This document shows, in pieces, positions 57,318 through 64,000 of a DNA stretch of 64,000 bases. The translations under genes were made by a program, and so were the position numbers. The stretch comes from Gautieria morchelliformis (Eukaryota > Basidiomycota > Agaricomycetes > Gomphales > Gomphaceae). Position 1 is the first letter of the stretch. Each line of letters starts with the position of its first letter. Location of the stretch: contig WHVA01000042.1 of NCBI GenBank assembly GCA_015179125.1, positions 124,001-188,000 of the forward strand. Direction: 5' to 3'. Under the pieces are notes generated by a model, which saw nothing but the letters and a program-made list of their open reading frames with translations, did not search any database and was not told the DNA's origin.

Positions 57318-57445
57318 CTCTGCAAGGGCTGAGATTTGGTGATTGGACTGTGAAAGGGTGATATTGAGTGTGGTGTCATGTTTGGGGGTGGGCGGTTCGG
57401 CAGCTATGGGGGATGGCAGTCTGGCCACCACTGACACATAGGATC
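57318..57445 (-). mobile_element. LINE-like ORF1 fragment, 5' piece
   Basis: A minus-strand frame starts near 57437 (MSVVARLPSPIAAEPPTPKH) and ends NHQISALAE exactly at the copia target duplication CTCTG. The frame goes on at 50129 on the other side of that element. Right of 57445 the sequence changes to gypsy pol. Confidence 0.65.
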
Positions 57446-60400
57446 GCCGACCTTGTCGGCGGTATCCTGTTAGAACTCCCTCCCTTACGGGAGGTGAATC
57501 ATGAGATCAATCTCATTGATCCTGACAAAGGCATGCGGTATCGACTACCCAAGTGTCCCGAACACTTCTGCGAGGAATTGTCCGTGAAACTAGAACGGTA
57601 CAGTACACCACTGCGAAGTGGTGGATACCAGCAGTGGCCCATCAAGCGGTGCCAATGCTGTGTGTACTGAAGAAAAACAGTACTCTACGTACCGTCTTCA
57701 ATCTGCAACAGCAGAATGAGAACACAGTGAAGGATGTGATGCCTTTCCCAGATCAGGATGTTATCAGGAGCGATGTCGCTCGCTGCAAATACAGGACGAA
57801 ACTCGATATGTCAGAGGCATATGAGCAAATCCGTATTTGTCCTAAAGATGTCCCAAAGACAGCCTTTGCGACGATCCTTGGCACATTCAGGAGCCAAGTG
57901 ATACAGATGGGGGATTGCAATGCCCAATTAACATTTCAACGTCTCATGATGTCGATATTCTGCGACTGCATATATACATGGACGATATATTCATTTTCTC
58001 GCACTCGATACAAGAGCACAAGGAACACCTCCACATAGTCTTCGACAGACTACGGAGCAGTCATCTCTTCTTAAGTAAAAAGAAGGTTGACCTCTATTTG
58101 GAACGAATGGAGTGCCTTGGCCATATCATAGATGGCCAAGGAGGTCACGCGGATGGTGATAAAATGCAATGCATCCGCGAGTGGAGGAGGCCTCATACAT
58201 TTAACGACATACAGAGGTTCCTTGGCCTCAGCCAATACCTGGCACACTACATTCCAGATGTCAGTGCATACACCACCCCATTATCGGGATGTGTGCACAA
58301 CAACTGTCCATTTGAGTGGACGCCATTGCTGGACAAATGCTTCCAAAGCATCAGAGCATTAGCCTGCAAGGCCCTGATCCTGTGTCCAATTGCCAATTGA
58401 TGCACGGAACGCGGACCCGATATGGGTCATCACCGACGGTTCAAAATCTGTTGCCGGAGCCGTCTACGGCCAAGGACCAGATTGGAGAACCTGTCAACCA
58501 GCTGGCTTCTTGTCAAAGAAGTTCAGTGTTGTGCAGCAACACTACAGAACACACAAGCATGAAACCATCGCCGTGCTCGAAGCGCTCATGAAATGGGAGG
58601 ACAAACTCCTAGGGTGAAAATTCACCCTAGTCACAGACCACAAGAGTCTTGAGTACTTCGAGACCCAGAAGAACCTGTCTGACAGACAGGTCCAGTGGTG
58701 GGAGTTTTTATCCCGCTTCAATTACAACACCGTCCATGTTGATGGCGTTGAGAACAAAGTAGCGGACTGTTTATCCTGCTACTATGAAAGCGACACAGGT
58801 GATGACAATCACCCGGACCACGTCTTTGTCAACGCAGACATGCGACTGGACCTGGACGGTGAGCTAATGCCCATCGACCGATACATGGAACTGCATACAG
58901 CAGCCATGAGGCGATTGACTCACCTCGCAAAGAAGATTGAACCGCAAACAATAGAAGCCCCAGTCATGAACGAAGGCTCCACCAAGGAGCCTTGCCACAA
59001 CGCATTGTTGCCAGATGACGACAACAACATCCGTGTCATTGCGGCAGGCAATGATGGAACCTCCCTATGCATAAGCATAGAAGAGAACATGGACCTGCCA
59101 AAGGTCCTACACGACTCCTACCGTAAGGAGCCCATGTTCACGAAGATCATGGAGAACCTGGATGCGCATCCAAGATTCGGCATCTGGGATGGACTGGTTT
59201 GGACAAAAAATCAGCTCAAGAGGGATGTCATAGCTATCCCTCGGAACATATTTCAAGGGGGAAGGTGGCTGATTGAGATCATAATCAATCATGCCCCCCA
59301 GACAATTGGCCACTACAGTCAACTGAAAACTTTGAACTACATTCAAAGAACATACTGGTGGCCCAGTATGGCCTCAGACATTGTGGTATTCTGCACTTCG
59401 TGCGCGAAGTGTCAGACCACCAAGACAGGCATGCAGCGGCCCACAGGACTGCTGCATAGCCTGCCCATACCCAATAGACCATGGCAATCTATCAGTATCG
59501 ATTTCATGGGCCCACTGCCCAAATCGAATGACTGTGATTACCTCATGGTAATCATAGATAGACTCACGTCTCATGTACACCTCGTCCCAACAATGAGGAG
59601 TGTGACAGCCAAAGGAATAGCCTGGCTAATCCTAAAAGAGGTTGTAAGACTTCATGGAGTCCCAGACTCCATAGTCTCGGATTGAGACTTGAAATTCACG
59701 TCCATATTCTGGCGTGAACTTCAGCGACTCACGGGGACGAAACGCCTCAGGTCCACCGCATTCCATCCTCAAACGGATGGTGTGACCGAATGGGCAAACT
59801 GCTCGATAGGCCAGGTCCTCCAATCAGTCGTCAAGGACAATCAAAAGGACTGGGGCAACAAGTGCCCAATGGTCAAAGTTGCCTTAACCAGCAACATCAG
59901 CTCGACAACACGGTTCGCACCCTTCAAGCTGAACCATGGATATATGCCATGGATCGACCTACCAATGGCTACGGACACGCCTTTCAAGGGAGTGACGTGA
60001 TTTGCACATCAGGCTCGATGGAACCTGATGGCAGCACACAATGCAATCATAGCGCATCGTGTGATGCAGATGTTTCATGAAAATAAGAAATGTCGTGAAG
60101 GGGACATATATGCGGTGGGAGACCGTGTATACCTGTCTGTTATGATACTCCATTTACGACATTAATGATATCACCAAGGCTCGTACCCAAGTTACATACA
60201 GATATCCCCGAACCCCCGACTCGCATACACATGACACCAAGCCAATACACCTTCAAGCACGCGTACAAGGCATGCCAAGCGAATCGTCATCATATTGAAT
60301 GCGTCGATCACATCAATCTCAATCGACAGACTGACCCGAGACACTGATCCCGCTTAGACATCAATTCAATTGGGATCAAGGTACATATGCATCTGATCGT

Positions 60401-61470
60401 CCCTGACCGGACTCAACCGCTGCTCCACAATTCCCCCTCGCACATCACGCACATGTCTCTCCACATCATCGTCTTATGTACAAATAATCCTTAGCATTCC
60501 CTTGTCATATTCATTCGATAGCTCGCTCCAGTCTATACTCCACATCCCCCTATATCCCTGCGTCACATGCCACACGTACCGCATCGACGCCGAGCCCTTT
60601 CCAGTAGTTAAGTAGTACAAACAGATGTAACAATCATATACGAATAACATTAACTTCACCTCTCCACCGTCTCAAAGTTCCCGATCGAAGTAGTTTCTAT
60701 AATACAAGCAGTCCCCTCAGCACTCAAACGTCTACTCGATTCAGCTCCACTTGAAGCTTGAATCAATTCCCAACTCCAAATACAAATCCATTTAGAATAA
60801 CTCTTATCACTGTCAACCCAGAACCTGACCCTGCCAAAAGGAAGGGCCAGGAAGCTAGTGCCATGATATGTTGGGCCATATTGTGTGAAGGAAGCCTACA
60901 ATGAAGCCTCGACGGTAACCCTCGAATTACCGGAGGAATTGAAAAACCGATGCATTGCGCCGACGTTCCATACCAACCTCGTACAACAGTATGAAGCGAA
61001 TAACGACAACCTATTCCCTTGCTGGGAAGCAAAGTCATTTTATGACTTTGGAGCGAACGACGAGGAGGAGCGGCTCGTTGATGAGATCTTATCCCACTGA
61101 TGGATAAACTCGAAGGACCTAGAGTTCCAAATCAGGTGGACTCTAGGAGATGTGACATGGGAGCCCATGTCATTGTGTGAGGACCTTGAGGCCCTAGATA
61201 CCTATCTAGAGCTTTGAGGCGTGGCCAAGCCTTGTGACTTGCCTAAACAGCATTATGTCACATCAGTCACATGTGATCACATGACACGCCAGCCACGGCG
61301 CTATAAATTTTCGCCTCGGATCTCTCCAAAGGCGCTTCACTCCTTAAGAAGCAACCACCTGTTAGAATAAGAGAGACATGAGTAAGAACGATGCAATGTA
61401 TATGGGGCGTTTGTCCTGTGAGCTCGTTGGGGCAAACGGATGGTTACATACATGGAGTGTAAAGACTTAT
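57446..61470 (+). mobile_element. Ty3/gypsy chromovirus, broken fossil
   Basis: Pol parts in order: reverse transcriptase (57480-58380), RNase H (58400-58770), integrase with zinc region and core (59250-60000) and a C-terminal chromodomain (60940-61220). Gag, protease and the 5' LTR are absent; the left end abuts LINE-like sequence. TATAAA at 61301 and a palindrome near 61262 suggest a 3' LTR remnant, whose right limit (about 61470) is not fixed. Several breaks are present, plus a solo LTR insertion. The right boundary is a guess. Confidence 0.8.
60138..60809 (+). mobile_element. Solo LTR family D inside gypsy
   Basis: 672 bp, TGTTATGATACT..CTCTTATCA, with CTGTC on both sides (60133-60137, 60810-60814). 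It splits the region after the gypsy integrase core. Its family is unknown. Confidence 0.82.
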
Positions 61471-61893
61471 AAATGTTTTAGGAACAAAAAGGAAGGTAGA
61501 ACAATAAGAAAAAGCGAGAACAAAGGGCACGCAAGCCTTTGATTACATAAGCGGAAACAACGCGTAACCAGCTTGTTATAATTCCAACACCACCACCATC
61601 TTCTATTGAAGATGGATAGCATCAAAGAACCCATGGATGTTGAGCCATCAACGTCCACGCCACGGCCAGCGGCTCCAAAAAAGGGAGCCACCACAATCTT
61701 CTCAAAGAAGTTGGCTCCTGAAAATTGGGAAATAACGTTGTGGAACAAAGGACTCGCCATTATCCATTCAGATAAATGCGAATGTTGTGAATGTTGCGAA
61801 TCATACGCAACACACTTAGTGGAGTTGTCAAACTCTGGTAAGATAAGGATCATAGACGATGACATCACCTACGCAGTCGAAGATGCCTGGCCC
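61471..61893. other. Short stretch between gypsy and copia-2
   Basis: Contains the beginning of a small open frame (see 61612-61908). The rest is AT-rich with no gene recognised. Confidence 0.35.
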
Positions 61894-61908
61894 TGTGTTA
61901 GCAACTAG
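61612..61908 (+). other. 98-codon open frame, possible remnant
   Basis: Starts MDSIKEPMDVEPSTSTPRPA, has a basic Lys patch and a Cys cluster CECCECC, and ends inside what looks like the LTR of the right-hand copia element. No homology is recognised. A gag N-terminus of another fossil or a cut host gene are both possible. Confidence 0.3.
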
Positions 61909-64000
61909 GGGTTATGGCAGGGAAGGTTCGGTAGAGTTCTTAGAAAGCTAGAATCAAATACACTCTCTCAGTGAATTTATTGTCACTGATGTATTAATAC
62001 AATACCTAGAATCAAATACACTACATGATTTTCAGTCAACATGCTATGTAAATATGAAGAATACTACTCGCCTCTCTCAGTGAATTTATTGTCACTGAGA
62101 GAGGAGTGTAATCCTGTCTCAGAAGGCATATACTTGCACCCGGCCCTTTAGCGCCCAAGGGCTCGCGCGTCGAAGTCATTTCAAACTCCGCTGGGTGCAG
62201 CCGCCTGTGAAAGTAGAAATAACAGAATGAAATGGAGAGATAGAGAGTGACTAGAAAATTTCGAAAATAAGTAGAGAAATGGATGCATGGTACAAGAACA
62301 ATATGAGAAAATATTGAAACACCACACAATAAATTGAATATATTATGCTTGATTTTGGTGCAGGAGCATAAATGCACCCAACACGCCCCCTCAAGCTTAA
62401 TATATTCCGATTCTCTCGTTGAGGATTCTCACTCTAGGACTAGGAAGTCCTTTAGTGAGAAGATCGGCTAGCATGTGTTCCGTTGGTAGGTACACAAGCT
62501 TGATTTCTTCATCTTCGACTATATCTCGGATGAAATATAATCTAATGTCGAAATGCTTGGTCCTCGTGTGTTGTTGAGTGCCATAGACAATGGCAATGGC
62601 TGATTGATTGTCTGAATAAAGTTTGATGGGACAATTCAGCGGTTGGAATACTTCAGAAATAAAGTGGCGCATCCATAAGGCTTCTTTGCTCGCATGAGTC
62701 AGGGCAACGAATTCGGCTTCAGTTGATGATAGGGCTACAATGGATTGTTTTTGACAACTCCATGATACTGTCCCTCCATCAATCTGAAAAATATAAGCCG
62801 AGTATGAGTGCCTGTGCTCTTGAGAAGCCCAATCCGCATCTGAATACCCAATGAGGCCGTCTCGATTTTTCCCAAGTGTCAATTTGTAGTCCATCGTGCC
62901 TTTTAGATATTTAAAGACACGTTTGACTGCATGCCAATGTGTTGGACCTGGGTTTTCGAGGAATTGAGAAAGTAATGACACTGCGAATGCAATGTCTGGT
63001 CGAGTGGCTACTGCTGCCCACATCAATGATCCTATCGCTTGTCTGTATGGAATTTTCGACATCTTCTGCTTGTCTTCGTCTATGGAAGGGCATTGGTCTC
63101 TGGATAATTTAACGGCTGGGTCGAGAGGCGTTGAAAATGTTTTGGCATCATCCAGATTGAATTTTTTGATGATTTTTTGGATGTATGCGGCTTGTGATAT
63201 TGCAATCGATTTGTTATTCCAATCTCGTTCGATTTTGAGGTTCAAAAGCCAATGAATCTCGCCTAGATCTTTCATGCTGAAGATCTGGGCAAGGTCATGC
63301 TTTACCTCATCGAGGATTGGTTGACTCTCAGCTGTGATAGTGAGGTCGTCTACTGCCGTTGCAATAATCGCATGCCCTCTCGGTCCACGTCTGCAAAATA
63401 CAGCTCCATCCAAAGCTGATTTAGTGAATCCTAACTTGAGAAATTCACCACTCAGACGTTTGTACCATTCCCTTCCAGACTGTTTGAGGCCGTAAAGTGC
63501 TTTCTTCAGCAGGAGGACATCATCTTTGTCTCCGGTCTCATATCCATACGGCTGTCTCATGTAAATAGGTTCTGGCAGTGTAGCATTCAAATACGCACTG
63601 TCCACATCCATTTGGTGAATAGGCCAGTTGTTCCTGGCAGCAATGGCACATATAATCCGTAAGGAAGTCATCCGAGCAACAGGTGCATAGGTTTCATTGT
63701 AGTCAACTCCAAAACTTTGTGTAAAGCCTTGGGCGACCATCCTCGATCTAGGTGTAATGGGTTCACCTTCTGGATTGCGTTTCCAGAGGAATACCCATCT
63801 ATTTCCGACAATATTTGCCCCAGGAGGTGGTTTAACCACTTCCCATACACCTTTGTCGAGTAGCACCTTATACTCTTTATCCATCGATGCTTTCCACATA
63901 GGATCATTTAAGGCTTCATCTGCATTGCTAGGCTCGGTATGATTCAAATCCGGCAGCACATTATCTTTGTTTTGATCGGAGGTCGAAAGTGTACTGATGG
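61894..64000 (-). mobile_element. Ty1/copia retrotransposon, 3' part, runs off the right edge
   Basis: On the minus strand a single open pol frame (62397 to the window edge) holds reverse transcriptase and RNase H. A purine-rich tract (AAGCTTGAGGGGGCG) follows, then an LTR beginning TGTTGGGTGCATTT at about 62382 and reaching to about 61894. The visible pol part looks whole, so the element is younger than the other LTR fossils. The left limit of the LTR is approximate. Short doubled CTCTCAGTGAATTTATTGTCACTGA motifs occur inside the LTR (about 61965 and 62075). Confidence 0.85.
62397..64000 (-). CDS. Copia pol, RT and RNase H part (5' partial)
   Basis: More than 520 codons, open through the window's right edge. 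The reverse transcriptase region is recognised from phrases such as GVWEVVKPPPGANIVGNRWV, RMVAQGFTQ, QMDVDSAYLNATL and LYGLKQSGREWYKRL. The RNase H region is recognised from GYSDADWASQ, VALSSTEAEFVALTHASKEA, DNQSAIAI and HFDIRLYFIRD. It ends with a normal stop just before the polypurine tract. The gag, protease and integrase parts should lie beyond 64000. Confidence 0.88.
   Translation of the reverse strand, partial: ISTLSTSDQNKDNVLPDLNHTEPSNADEALNDPMWKASMDKEYKVLLDKGVWEVVKPPPGANIVGNRWVFLWKRNPEGEPITPRSRMVAQGFTQSFGVDYNETYAPVARMTSLRIICAIAARNNWPIHQMDVDSAYLNATLPEPIYMRQPYGYETGDKDDVLLLKKALYGLKQSGREWYKRLSGEFLKLGFTKSALDGAVFCRRGPRGHAIIATAVDDLTITAESQPILDEVKHDLAQIFSMKDLGEIHWLLNLKIERDWNNKSIAISQAAYIQKIIKKFNLDDAKTFSTPLDPAVKLSRDQCPSIDEDKQKMSKIPYRQAIGSLMWAAVATRPDIAFAVSLLSQFLENPGPTHWHAVKRVFKYLKGTMDYKLTLGKNRDGLIGYSDADWASQEHRHSYSAYIFQIDGGTVSWSCQKQSIVALSSTEAEFVALTHASKEALWMRHFISEVFQPLNCPIKLYSDNQSAIAIVYGTQQHTRTKHFDIRLYFIRDIVEDEEIKLVYLPTEHMLADLLTKGLPSPRVRILNERIGIY

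Overview
The window is nuclear DNA of a filamentous fungus, almost certainly a basidiomycete of the Agaricomycetes. Genes are packed closely on both strands and carry many 45-65 nt introns with GT..AG ends. The recognisable proteins are fungal (ATG10, PET191/COA5, IBA57, Ure2-type GST, GCP5, RPA135), and KDZ transposases and fungal copia, gypsy, hAT and Helitron elements surround them. Cantharellales (Rhizoctonia/Ceratobasidium-like) is my best guess for the order, from general look only.

Left arm, 1-8575: accessory DNA. It holds a 17-bp minisatellite and a Helitron 3' terminus that ends inside the reading frame of a KDZ transposase. Two multi-exon genes of unknown function follow (one with a C-terminal Gly-Trp-Pro signature), then a gene-poor stretch with a 45-bp palindrome of perfect 21-nt arms.

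Core block, 8576-43017: nineteen host genes, mostly housekeeping, often in divergent or convergent pairs. In order: LLPH-like ribosome biogenesis protein (-), riboflavin kinase FMN1 (+), TFIID subunit TAF8 (+), a SNAPC4/Bas1-like multi-Myb protein (-), Fe-S assembly factor IBA57 (-), COX assembly factor COA5/PET191 (+), a Ure2-type glutathione S-transferase (+), autophagy E2-like ATG10 (-), a Q/N/Y-rich repeat protein (+), GPN3 GTPase (-), PYM (+), an MCUR1/DUF1640-like coiled-coil protein (-), gamma-tubulin complex GCP5 (+), a von Willebrand A protein (-), a C2H2 zinc-finger protein (+), a possible histone-fold regulator (+), RNA polymerase I subunit RPA135 (-) and an NTF2/SnoaL-like fungal protein (+). 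Several divergent pairs have only 31-100 bp between start codons. The products span transcription (Pol I, TFIID, Myb), mitochondrial biogenesis (IBA57, COA5, MCUR1-like), flavin supply, translation and the cytoskeleton. Nothing suggests that they form one pathway.

Right arm, 43018-64000: a nested repeat island. A pogo-like DNA element with TA duplications and an intact-looking hAT element with an 8-bp target duplication come first. The hAT and a Ty1/copia fossil are both inserted in the same LINE-like ORF1. The copia fossil carries solo LTRs of three further families, one LTR nested in another. A broken Ty3/gypsy chromovirus interrupted by another solo LTR follows, and then a second copia element that looks whole as far as it is visible and runs off the right edge. 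Differences between repeat copies are mostly transitions with CpG loss. No CRISPR, rRNA or convincing tRNA was seen.
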